A DNA stretch of 64,000 nt, from contig JBFWUW010000026.1 of assembly GCA_050247075.1 (NCBI GenBank), positions 18,968-82,967 on the forward strand. Reading direction: 5' to 3'. The translations under genes were made by a program, and so were the position numbers. Positions 1 to 7,440 of the stretch are shown in pieces (the stretch's first letter is position 1; every line of letters starts with the position of its first letter). Under the pieces are notes generated by a model, which saw only the letters and a list, made by a program, of their open reading frames with translations, did not search any database and was not told the origin of the DNA. The DNA is from JBFWUW01 sp050247075. Lineage in GTDB: Bacteria > Planctomycetota > Planctomycetia > Pirellulales > JBFWUW01.

Positions 1-1
1 T

Positions 2-1441
2 TGGACTTTCGACGCCAAGGGCCGCGTCACCCAGTTCGTCAGCAGCGTGGACGGAACCAGTGACTACACCTACGACAACACCGACCAACTCATCGCCGCC
101 GATCACGATTACCAGAATGATGAGGAATACGAGTACGACGAGAACGGCAACCGCACTGATGGAAGTTTTTCCACCGGCGCGAATAATAAGATGCTGTCGG
201 ATGGCACTTTTGACTACGAGTACGACGACGAGGGAAACCGCATCAGCCGCACTCGCATCAGCAGCGACCCGGCGGACGACTACCTGACGATTTACGAGTG
301 GGATTACCGCAACCGCCTCGTCGTTTACATCGAGAAGAACAACGCGGGCGATGTCACCAAGCGCGTCGATTTCATGTACGACACCCGCAACCGCCGCCTG
401 GCCAAGGAAGCCGACCTGGACGGGGACGGCATCCTCGCGGCGGTTGTTACCCGCTACGTTTATGACGGTGCCGATGCCGTGCTGACTTTCGACGAAAATG
501 GCGACATGGTGACGCGCATGCTGCACGGCCCGGCGGAAGACACGACGCTGGTGCAAGAGAACGCGGCCCACGCGCTGCTGTGGGCGCTAACAGACAACCT
601 CGGCAGCGACCGCGATTTCGTGGACAACGACGGCGACGTACTCAACCACGTCGTCTACAACAGCTTCGGCAAAATCCAATCGCAAACCGACGACGGCTAC
701 TTCTTCGGGGGCTTCCAAGGCGCGGAACTCGACCCCGAAACCGGCCTGCAACAACACGGCGACCGCTACTACGACCCCAACACGGGAAAATGGCTGCGAC
801 CAGACCGAATAGGGTTTGCGGCGGGTGACACGAACCTGGAACGGTTTGTGGGAAATAGCCCAACCAATGGGCTTGACCCAAGCGGATTGATCTTGGAACT
901 AATGGGAGCAGAGGATGATGTAGAGAAAGTAAAGGCAATGATCAAAGAACTGAAAGACATAAATCCAAGCACTAAGAAACGTATTGAGGATATTGAGAAC
1001 GACAAAGACGTAAAAATACGAATTGGTATTGTGCGGGACGACCCAGATGCTGCTGTTGGGAGTTTCCTCGAACAGGTTATCGATGTCGGTGATCTTGAAG
1101 CACTGCCTAATAAGGGGCCATTTAGTCGATATCCAGCGTTATTGCACGAGTTGTGGGAACAATATGCGAAGCGAAAGGATATACCCATTGTATTAGACTA
1201 TCCCAAGGCGCATATAATCGCATGTGAAGTCGAAGTGGATGTATATGGTTATAAACGTATAGACGGGAGCAAAAAAGGGCACGGATGGAAAGAATACGAT
1301 ACGGGTGATCCAACTAGAAAAGGTCGCGTTGCTCGCGTCGAATATACCAAAGATGGAAAGTCGTTCGTAGTTGAAGTAATAAGAACATCGGACAAAAAAA
1401 ATGGTCGTAATAAAGAATGGTCAGTTAAGGTACTTGACTGA
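2..1441 (+). CDS. RHS repeat protein, C-terminal part with variable tip domain (5' truncated by window)
   Basis: The reading frame is open from base 2, so the gene starts left of the window. The first ~280 residues are YD/RHS repeats (YTYDNTDQL, YEYDDEGNR) closing with the RHS core signature GDRYYDPNTGKWL...DPSGL. Such proteins form a shell that encloses a C-terminal tip, often a toxin delivered to other cells. The ~190 residues after DPSGL are a different, AT-richer sequence: a helical stretch, then LLHELWEQY (His-Glu near residue 382 of this fragment) and AHIIACEVE about 20 residues later. That spacing of HE and H/E residues is suggestive of a metal-dependent hydrolase, but no full HExxH motif is present. 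The tip function is therefore inference. It overlaps the next gene by 41 bp, the usual toxin/immunity arrangement. Confidence 0.85.
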   Translation, partial: WTFDAKGRVTQFVSSVDGTSDYTYDNTDQLIAADHDYQNDEEYEYDENGNRTDGSFSTGANNKMLSDGTFDYEYDDEGNRISRTRISSDPADDYLTIYEWDYRNRLVVYIEKNNAGDVTKRVDFMYDTRNRRLAKEADLDGDGILAAVVTRYVYDGADAVLTFDENGDMVTRMLHGPAEDTTLVQENAAHALLWALTDNLGSDRDFVDNDGDVLNHVVYNSFGKIQSQTDDGYFFGGFQGAELDPETGLQQHGDRYYDPNTGKWLRPDRIGFAAGDTNLERFVGNSPTNGLDPSGLILELMGAEDDVEKVKAMIKELKDINPSTKKRIEDIENDKDVKIRIGIVRDDPDAAVGSFLEQVIDVGDLEALPNKGPFSRYPALLHELWEQYAKRKDIPIVLDYPKAHIIACEVEVDVYGYKRIDGSKKGHGWKEYDTGDPTRKGRVARVEYTKDGKSFVVEVIRTSDKKNGRNKEWSVKVLD

Positions 1442-1847
1442 AACTAATGTCGCACGAGTGAGTTTTTGTCTCGCCGTGCTTGCGGCATGTGCGATAGCGC
1501 TGAATACGTCTCGCATATCCGACCCTGCTATCGTGAGAATTGCGAATGAGGATGTAAAATGGATTGGAACGCCCTTCGGGATAGAACCACGCTTGGCTGG
1601 TGCCAGTAAGTCTGTATTGGATAGCAATGAGTCCGCTAAGAACATTACCGCATTGGTAGCTGCTCTCGACGATGACAGTAAGTACATTGCCGCCCATGTG
1701 CTTTTAACACTAATTTCCGATCCATTTGAGTTTGCAGATGCAAGTCACTGGTATGGACTTGGTGTTGTGATCGGCGGTGAAGGAGAAGTGTCGGTTTACG
1801 TAGATCGCGATAAATTGTCTGCTGCCTGGAAAGAAAGAGTGAAATAG
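1401..1847 (+). CDS. Membrane-anchored small protein, candidate immunity protein for the RHS tip
   Basis: A 148-residue product not recognised as a family. Residues about 18-35 (VSFCLAVLAACAIAL) form one hydrophobic segment, so it is probably anchored in the membrane or exported. The middle (ITALVAALDDDSKYIAAHVLLTLIS) looks like one alpha-helical HEAT-type unit, and the C-terminal part is mixed strand/helix. It starts inside the 3' end of the RHS gene. A GTG nearer the hydrophobic segment is an alternative start. Position directly after a variable RHS tip and the same AT-rich composition support an immunity role, which is inference from context only. Confidence 0.6.
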   Translation: MVVIKNGQLRYLTETNVARVSFCLAVLAACAIALNTSRISDPAIVRIANEDVKWIGTPFGIEPRLAGASKSVLDSNESAKNITALVAALDDDSKYIAAHVLLTLISDPFEFADASHWYGLGVVIGGEGEVSVYVDRDKLSAAWKERVK

Positions 1848-2180
1848 CCATTTGGCTTGCCTCAGTCGAATCTAGGCAGTGGTAAACGGCAATCGCTTCT
1901 TATTTGGCGAAAAAACTGAGGAGCATGCGTTCCAGGGCGTCGGAGGAGGGGATCCCCGGTAGCGTTAGCGGCGGAGAGGTAACCGTTCACGACATTTTCG
2001 GGAGTTGGGTCGCGGATGACAAGCGCGCAGAGGGGCGCGGGGGGATGATGCGAGCGTTCGGAGTAGAGGGAAGGCCGTTGGACGCTAGGAATCATTCATT
2101 CATGTGGACCCTATGAAGTGTCCACCAGCAGGAGCGAGGGAGTTGGCTCGCCTTGAAGTTGTGCCCGCAACGAATCTCCA
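1848..2180. other. Gap with no convincing gene
   Basis: About 330 bp between the candidate immunity gene and an RHS fragment. A 70-codon open frame at 1904-2116 has no recognisable content or supporting start. I see no repeat or strong hairpin. It is probably debris from rearrangement of the RHS locus. Confidence 0.4.
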
Positions 2181-2621
2181 GTGCTCTGGGGGACAGCGAT
2201 ACTCGCCAATCTGTCAGCGCCCGACCCTGTCGGCAACGTCACGGCCTGGGTGTACGATAATCTGGATCGCGTGGTCAGCGAGGAGAACGAGAACGGCGAC
2301 TTCCGGTACTTCGTGTACGACGCCAACAGCCAACTGACCGAAAAGACCGACCGCAACGGGCGGGTCACCGAGTACGAGTACGACAACCTCGGCCGTCAAA
2401 CGGCCGAGAAATGGATGGATGGCATGACCGTCCTGCACGCATTCACCTATGTCTACGACGCTGGCAACCGCCTGACCAGTGCCAGCGACGTCAACGACCA
2501 AGTCGCCAGTAACAACTTCGACGTCCCCACTCAGATTCTGGTTGTTCTGGCCGAAACCAACGGCAGCTCCACGGTCGAGCAACTCCGACCCCTGCTCCCC
2601 AACCGCTGGCCGCCGCAATAA
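2181..2621 (+). pseudogene. RHS/YD-repeat gene remnant
   Basis: An open frame whose residues ~12-115 are typical YD repeats (VTAWVYDNLDRVV, RYFVYDANSQLTEK, YEYDNLGRQTAEKW, YVYDAGNRLTSASD). It has neither the N-terminal part nor the conserved core end of a full RHS gene, and the flanking residues are not RHS-like. It ends abruptly in a proline-rich tail. I read it as an internal piece left by recombination between RHS copies. A short expressed orphan is possible but less likely. Confidence 0.65.
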
Positions 2622-2672
2622 AAACCCCCGCCGGGTCACGCAACCCGCAGGACACTTTCGAATCAGGAGCAT

Positions 2673-5042
2673 ATGGAAGCCCAGCGCGAACTACTCGGAC
2701 GAGCCAAGCATCTTCAGTCGAACGGAGATCTGCCTAGTGCGATTCAAATCTACAAAGATACTCTGACGTTGACGCCTGATTGCCCTGACGCTTTGGCCTT
2801 CCTCGGGGCAGCCTACCTGGCCCAAGGCCGTTTCGAAGATGCCGAACCAACCCTGCGAGCGGCAATTGCTCAGCGGGCGGACTATCCTGCTGCCCACGAC
2901 AACCTGGGGATTGTCCTAGCCAAGCTGGGCAAACAATCTGAAGCGGAAGCCAGCTTTCGGGAATCGCTTCGACTGAATCCCAACCAAGGCGAGACCCACA
3001 GCAACTTGGGCTTCGCATTGCTCAAGCAAAAGAGGTGGGAAGACGCCGTCACCAGCTTTCGGACAGCGATTAAGCTCAACCCCGACCATGAGGCGGCTTA
3101 CAAGGGGTTGGGGCGAGCCTTGACCAAGTTGGGCAAGCCCGACGAGGCTGTCGCCTGTTTGCGAGAACAGGTGCGACTGAAGCCGCTGTTGCCCCAGGCG
3201 CATTTCAATCTGGCGATGGCCTTGGCCGAATTGAACAAGCTCGACGAAGCGGTCGCCTGCTACCGAGAAGTCTTGCGGCTCAACCCCAAGTCGGCCGAGG
3301 CGTATATCAACCTGGGCAACGTCCTTAAGAGCCAGGGCAACTACGACGAATCGGTAGCCACCTACCAAGAAGCTCTGCGGCTGCACCCTGATCGCCCGGA
3401 GACGCTGAACAATCTTGGCACGGCTTACTTGGTGCAAGGCAATCTGCAAGACGCCCGGGCGCAAATCGAGCGTGCCAAACAATTACAACCTGATCGGATC
3501 GAATCGTATATCAACCTGGGCACCGTCCTGGCTGAACAGGGCCTCATTGAAGAATCGCTGGCCAGCTACGACGAAGGCATGCGACGGGAACCGAACAACG
3601 CCGAGGTCCATTACAGCCTGGCCGTGACCTTGAGCAAGTTCAGCCGCTTTACCGACGCCCAGGCCAGTTTCCGCAAGGCCATTGAGCTAAAACCCGACTA
3701 TGCCCAGGCCCACACCCACCATGCCCTGCTTTGCCTGCAAATGGGTGACTACCAGCAAGGCTGGGCCGGGTATGACTGGCGTTGGGATTGCAAGGAGTTC
3801 GGCACCAAACCTGGCGGGCACCGTCCGATGTGGGATGGTTCGTCCCTGCAAGGCAAGAAAATCCTGCTGCACGCCGAGCAAGGCTTGGGCGACACACTCC
3901 AGTTCATACGCTACGCCCAGCTTCTCAAGAATCAAGGCGCGTACGTGATGCTGGGGTGCCCCAAGGCCCTGGCACCCTTGCTGAACCGTTACCCCGGCCT
4001 GGACGTGTGTTTCGTGCCGGGTTCCCCTATACCGCAATACGATGTCGAAGCCCCCCTGATGAGCTTGCCCCGGCTCTGCGGCACCACGCTGGACACCGTG
4101 CCCCGCCGAGTGCCCTACCTGACCGCCGATAGCCGACTAATTGACGCCTGGCGGGCCGAGTTGCAAGCGATCCCCGGATTCAAGATCGGCATCGTCTGGC
4201 AAGGAAACCCTAAATACGCCTGCGATCGCCAACGCTCGGTTCCCTTGCGGCACTTTGCGCCGCTGGCCGAGGTGGAAGGAGTGCAACTCATCAGCCTTCA
4301 AAAAGGGCCGGGCACGGAGCAATTGGCCGCGGTTGCCGATCAGTTTCCGGTGATCGACCTGGGCAGCCGCCTGGACAACGAAACTGGCGCATTCATGGAC
4401 ACCGCCGCCGTCATGGCCAGCCTGGACCTGGTAATTTCCATCGATACCTCCGTGACGCACCTGGCGGGTGCCTTGGAAGTGCCGGTCTGGCTGGCCCTGG
4501 CCAATTTTGCCGACTGGCGCTGGTTGCGCGACCGTGACGACAGCCCCTGGTACCCGACTGTCCGCCTGTTCCGGCAAACGACCCCTGGCGACTGGGAAGA
4601 CGTCTTCCGTCGCATGGCCGAGGAATTGAAAACCCGAGTGCATCTTGCAAGAACCAGCTTGACTCCCTTGATCGAAGTTTCGGTCGGCGAGTTGATCGAC
4701 AAGATCACGATCCTGGAGATCAAGACCGAACGCATCGACGACGCAGCCAAACTGGCCAACATTCGTCGTGAACTGGAAAGCCTGGAAGCAACCCGGCAGA
4801 AAATAGTTTCACCGTCCGAGCAACTGTCCCAACTGACCGCCGAACTCAAGGCCGTGAACATCGCCATTTGGGACGTGGAAGAAGACCTTCGCCACTGCGA
4901 ACGCGATGGCAACTTCGACGCACGTTTCATCGAGTTGGCCCGTTCGGTCTACCGCAACAACGACCGCCGGTCGTTTCTCAAACGGCAAATCAACGACTCG
5001 CTGGGATCGAAGTTGATCGAAGAGAAGTCGTACAAGCTGTGA
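2673..5042 (+). CDS. TPR protein with glycosyltransferase-9-like domain and C-terminal DUF6165 domain
   Basis: A 789-residue three-part protein. Residues ~1-370 are about ten tetratricopeptide repeats (AYINLGNVLKSQGNYDESVATYQEALRL type). Residues ~390-640 resemble the GT-B fold of heptosyltransferase-like enzymes that follow TPR arrays in many bacteria: HAEQGLGDTLQFIRY, IGIVWQGNPKYACDRQRS, then SLDLVISIDTSVTHLAGAL, the donor-sugar side. The last ~125 residues (IEVSVGELIDKITILEIK to LIEEKSYKL) match my recollection of DUF6165, usually found at the end of such TPR proteins or as a separate gene. The likely role is sugar transfer to protein or surface glycan. The ATG follows AGGAGC. No signal peptide is seen, so it should be cytoplasmic. 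Confidence 0.85.
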   Translation: MEAQRELLGRAKHLQSNGDLPSAIQIYKDTLTLTPDCPDALAFLGAAYLAQGRFEDAEPTLRAAIAQRADYPAAHDNLGIVLAKLGKQSEAEASFRESLRLNPNQGETHSNLGFALLKQKRWEDAVTSFRTAIKLNPDHEAAYKGLGRALTKLGKPDEAVACLREQVRLKPLLPQAHFNLAMALAELNKLDEAVACYREVLRLNPKSAEAYINLGNVLKSQGNYDESVATYQEALRLHPDRPETLNNLGTAYLVQGNLQDARAQIERAKQLQPDRIESYINLGTVLAEQGLIEESLASYDEGMRREPNNAEVHYSLAVTLSKFSRFTDAQASFRKAIELKPDYAQAHTHHALLCLQMGDYQQGWAGYDWRWDCKEFGTKPGGHRPMWDGSSLQGKKILLHAEQGLGDTLQFIRYAQLLKNQGAYVMLGCPKALAPLLNRYPGLDVCFVPGSPIPQYDVEAPLMSLPRLCGTTLDTVPRRVPYLTADSRLIDAWRAELQAIPGFKIGIVWQGNPKYACDRQRSVPLRHFAPLAEVEGVQLISLQKGPGTEQLAAVADQFPVIDLGSRLDNETGAFMDTAAVMASLDLVISIDTSVTHLAGALEVPVWLALANFADWRWLRDRDDSPWYPTVRLFRQTTPGDWEDVFRRMAEELKTRVHLARTSLTPLIEVSVGELIDKITILEIKTERIDDAAKLANIRRELESLEATRQKIVSPSEQLSQLTAELKAVNIAIWDVEEDLRHCERDGNFDARFIELARSVYRNNDRRSFLKRQINDSLGSKLIEEKSYKL

Positions 5043-5126
5043 GGGTTGCGGCATTCCAGAATAAAACGAGTTTCGCACTTCCAGCATAGTCTGCTTCACC
5101 AATATCACGTCTGATCGAGGCCATCG

Positions 5127-5489
5127 ATGGAAACCCCGGTTCAATCCAACTGGCAGTCGCCATCCACCAACCCTCCCAGCGGCAATCCCTCACGACAGCA
5201 GGGGCCAGTACCCGTGACGGACTCGCACGCGACAACCTGTTACGCCAACTTCTGCCGCGTAACCGGCACGCCTGAAGAGGTCATTCTTGACCTGGGCCTC
5301 AACACGCAGCCTTTCGGCCCGCAGTCCGAACCCGTCCAAATCAACCAGCGCCTCATCGTGAACTATCTTACCGCCAAGCGCATGCTCGCTGCCCTGCAAC
5401 ACACGGTATCTCGCCACGAACAAGCCTTCGGCCCACTCGAAATGGACGTCCAAAAGCGCGTTCGGCCAGGAGCAGCGCCATCAGCTTAG
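5127..5489 (+). CDS. DUF3467-family protein
   Basis: 120 residues. After a Ser/Pro/Asn-rich N-terminal ~35 residues comes the compact fold I associate with DUF3467: YANFCRVTGTPEEVILDLG, then RLIVNYLTAKRMLAALQ and HEQAFGPLEMDV. The family is small, has no enzyme motif and is of unknown function. It is the first gene of the long plus-strand accessory block. The Ycf35/DUF2997/AAA genes follow 1 kb downstream, after an oppositely oriented gene. The family call is firm; function is unknown. Confidence 0.75.
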   Translation: METPVQSNWQSPSTNPPSGNPSRQQGPVPVTDSHATTCYANFCRVTGTPEEVILDLGLNTQPFGPQSEPVQINQRLIVNYLTAKRMLAALQHTVSRHEQAFGPLEMDVQKRVRPGAAPSA

Positions 5490-5599
5490 TGTTGAAGGTT
5501 CCACCTCTGGTTGCCATTCGTGCCTAGTTTATGGCACGGACGGCTCCTACGATCCCGAAAGACGATAAGCTGCCAGAGTGGCCAGTTCATCGCTATCTG

Positions 5600-6145
5600 T
5601 TAATAGTCCACTCTAGGCAACACTAAGATTGCCTCGAAAGGCTGGAACGGAGTTCCTCCCTCAAGGAGCGTCATGGCGGCTAATGCACAATGCACACCGT
5701 TGATGATTGAAAAGGAGGCGGTCGGTGAGCCTTCAAGCTCAACCCCTTCTGCCGCTCCATTTTTCTTCGACCCTTTCACGGGTGTCAAAAACAATGGGCC
5801 CATTCGATCCCATTTGAAATCATCCTGAATTGCCTGGATTCTTTGGTACCAGGCGGAATTCTGGACGGGTGAGGTGGTTGCCACTGCACTCCAGGTGCAG
5901 TATCGCTGGTGCATGCGTCGGACAAGCGCTTCGAGCGTACGAGGTCGTTCACCGTTTTCAAAGATCCAAGTCACTGGCAGCAGGTTCCTGAAAACTGCCT
6001 CATCCCCAAGGACAATAGAAAACAGATAAGTGGCTTGCTGAATCAAGTACTCGGACTGGTCGTATTTGTATCCGGGCCGTGATTTGAGGCGAACCCTCAA
6101 ATTGTCTTTGTCCACGGACACTAATCGAGGCGAACGGTTGTCCAT
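5600..6145 (-). CDS. Unrecognised protein with a weak ParB/sulfiredoxin-like C-terminal pattern
   Basis: 181 residues on the opposite strand to its neighbours. No signal peptide or membrane segment. The N-terminal half has charged helices and strands (LVSVDKDNLRVRLKSRPGYKYDQSEYL). The C-terminal SIINGVHCALAAMTLLEGG followed by PFEAILVLPR resembles the ligand/DNA-binding pattern of ParB-like nuclease folds (a 'DG.HR..A' element, then a conserved strand), with Asn-Gly-Val-His here. This is weak; it may be a degenerate or unrelated fold. It could be an addition to the block. Confidence 0.55.
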   Translation of the reverse strand: MDNRSPRLVSVDKDNLRVRLKSRPGYKYDQSEYLIQQATYLFSIVLGDEAVFRNLLPVTWIFENGERPRTLEALVRRMHQRYCTWSAVATTSPVQNSAWYQRIQAIQDDFKWDRMGPLFLTPVKGSKKNGAAEGVELEGSPTASFSIINGVHCALAAMTLLEGGTPFQPFEAILVLPRVDY

Positions 6146-6512
6146 TTTGCATAGATCACAGGTGCTTGAGTCGGAAGGTCGTGCGCAAAAGCGGTACGTT
6201 TACTTTCGGCCGCGACGGGTGCGAGCCCGAGTTCACAGACGATTCCCCCTCGTATTGTGAGTGACAACGGCCAATCAACCGCGATGGCGGATTGATCGAT
6301 TTCACGATTAACCCTGGTAACCTAGCATTCTACCTAATCTAAGCGACTACGTGTGAACGGGTCTTCAACCTAAATAACAGCCCTTTGCGTGACAGAATAC
6401 CTGCCCCCGACTTCGCTGTCAGGTGCCTCGTGTAGTCCTGGTGGATGCCGCAGTGTGCGGTATTCCCCAGGGCTTTGTCGTTTCTGAAACCCGCACAAGA
6501 CAGGAGTACCGC
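6146..6512. other. Intergenic leader region before the DUF1257 gene
   Basis: About 370 bp without a supported gene, between divergent genes, so it should hold promoters for both. It carries an imperfect hairpin at 6445-6463 (ATGCCGCA, 3-nt loop, TGCGGTAT) of the type also found near 30.1 and 35.4 kb. A good AGGAG ribosome site lies just before the start at 6513. Confidence 0.5.
6445..6463. repeat. Short hairpin of the ATGCCGCA/TGCGGCAT family (degenerate copy)
   Basis: Arms ATGCCGCA and TGCGGTAT with a 3-nt loop. The same arms occur at 30112-30133 and 35404-35429, where they pair perfectly. Confidence 0.5.
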
Positions 6513-6875
6513 ATGTCGCATTTAGTCACCATCAAAACCAAGGTCCACGACCGCAATGCCGTTGCCGCCGCGTGTCAACGTCAGGGGATTTCAGCACCCG
6601 TCGAGGGAACTGCCAACCTTTATAGCGGTCACGCCACCGGTTTGCTCATCACGCTACCTGGCTGGCACTATCCGGCCGTGATCGACACTGTAAGCGGCGA
6701 AGTCCGCTTCGACAACTTTGGAGGCCGTTGGGGGGAGCAGAAGCACCTCGACCAGTTTCTCCAGTTCTACGCGGTCGAGAAAGCCAAGCTGGAAGCCCGC
6801 AAACAGGGCCACGCGGTCAGCGAGGAAGTGGTTAGCGACGGTAGCATTCGCGTGAAGATCGTCGTCGGCAACTGA
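6513..6875 (+). CDS. DUF1257 family protein (Ycf35-like)
   Basis: 120 residues beginning MSHLVTIKTKVHDRNAVAAA, the characteristic start of DUF1257, the family of the algal chloroplast protein Ycf35. Further family features are LYSGHATGLLITLPGW, GEVRFDNFGGRWG, and the C-terminal FYAVEKAKLEARKQGH. I chose 6513 over upstream in-frame starts because it matches the family start and has AGGAG at a good distance. Function is unknown. In bacteria it tends to travel with DUF2997 and a Ycf46-like AAA ATPase, both present just downstream. Confidence 0.88.
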   Translation: MSHLVTIKTKVHDRNAVAAACQRQGISAPVEGTANLYSGHATGLLITLPGWHYPAVIDTVSGEVRFDNFGGRWGEQKHLDQFLQFYAVEKAKLEARKQGHAVSEEVVSDGSIRVKIVVGN

Positions 6876-6929
6876 TCGTGGGTTGTCATTCACGCGAACC
6901 GTCCCACTACATCGCAGGAGAACCATGCC

Positions 6930-7148
6930 ATGACCACCGCACGTCGCCGGATTGTCCGACCCGCTGCTGAACCGCCGCCCGCCCACGCCGTGCAAATCGC
7001 CAAGCTCCGCCAATCGCTGGCAGCCGAGCGGGTGTTGCTGGGCCGGTGGGTGACGCGGTTGAAGCGGGCGTTTCATTCGTTCGAGAAAATCCAGGGCCGT
7101 ATCGCTCGCTTCGAGCGTCGGCTCCGCAACTTGGAGAACAACCCTTGA
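6930..7148 (+). CDS. Small basic coiled-coil protein
   Basis: 72 residues, rich in Arg. Residues ~20-70 are predicted helix with a heptad-like pattern (QIAKLRQSLAAERVLLGRW, IARFERRLRNLENN). No known family. It sits between DUF1257 and DUF2997, and its stop codon overlaps the DUF2997 start, so the two are translationally coupled. It could be a small structural partner of the ATPase module. Confidence 0.7.
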   Translation: MTTARRRIVRPAAEPPPAHAVQIAKLRQSLAAERVLLGRWVTRLKRAFHSFEKIQGRIARFERRLRNLENNP

Positions 7149-7330
7149 AAATCATCGAAGTCACCGTCAATCCGCAGGGCGAGACCACCGTGCAGACCAA
7201 GGGCTTTGTCGGCGGTGAATGCCAGCAAGCCAGCCGGTTCATTGAGTCGTCGCTGGGAATCGCCACCAGCGACCACAAGACGAGCGAGTTCTACGCTGCC
7301 GTTCAAGATCAACAGCAGATTCGCCAGTAA
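7145..7330 (+). CDS. DUF2997 family protein
   Basis: 61 residues from a TTG start overlapping the upstream stop by 4 bp. The sequence KIIEVTVNPQGETTVQTKGF, then GGECQQASRFIESSLG, is the typical DUF2997 strand-strand-helix protein. Family members are usually 60-75 residues and neighbour DUF1257 genes. The longer frame starting at 7046 is rejected because it overlaps the coiled-coil gene and lacks family similarity upstream of the TTG. A strong terminator follows. Confidence 0.8.
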   Translation: MKIIEVTVNPQGETTVQTKGFVGGECQQASRFIESSLGIATSDHKTSEFYAAVQDQQQIRQ

Positions 7331-7355
7331 CCGTCGTCCAAGGATCGTTCACTCA

Positions 7356-7392
7356 AGCCGCAGCAGCCTCACTGGCTGTTGCGGCTTTTTTC
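7356..7392 (+). terminator. Rho-independent terminator after DUF2997
   Basis: A 13-bp stem (one G-U pair; arms 7356-7368 and 7374-7386) with a 5-nt loop followed by a T run. It separates DUF1257-DUF2997 from the AAA gene, which then needs its own promoter or read-through. Confidence 0.85.
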
Positions 7393-7440
7393 ATTCGCCG
7401 ACCAAGCGTCCCACCCATATCTAAGAAAAAGGAATCCTGC

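Noticed and set aside
1904..2116. Small ORF after the immunity candidate
   Set aside because: No homology pattern and no convincing ribosome site.
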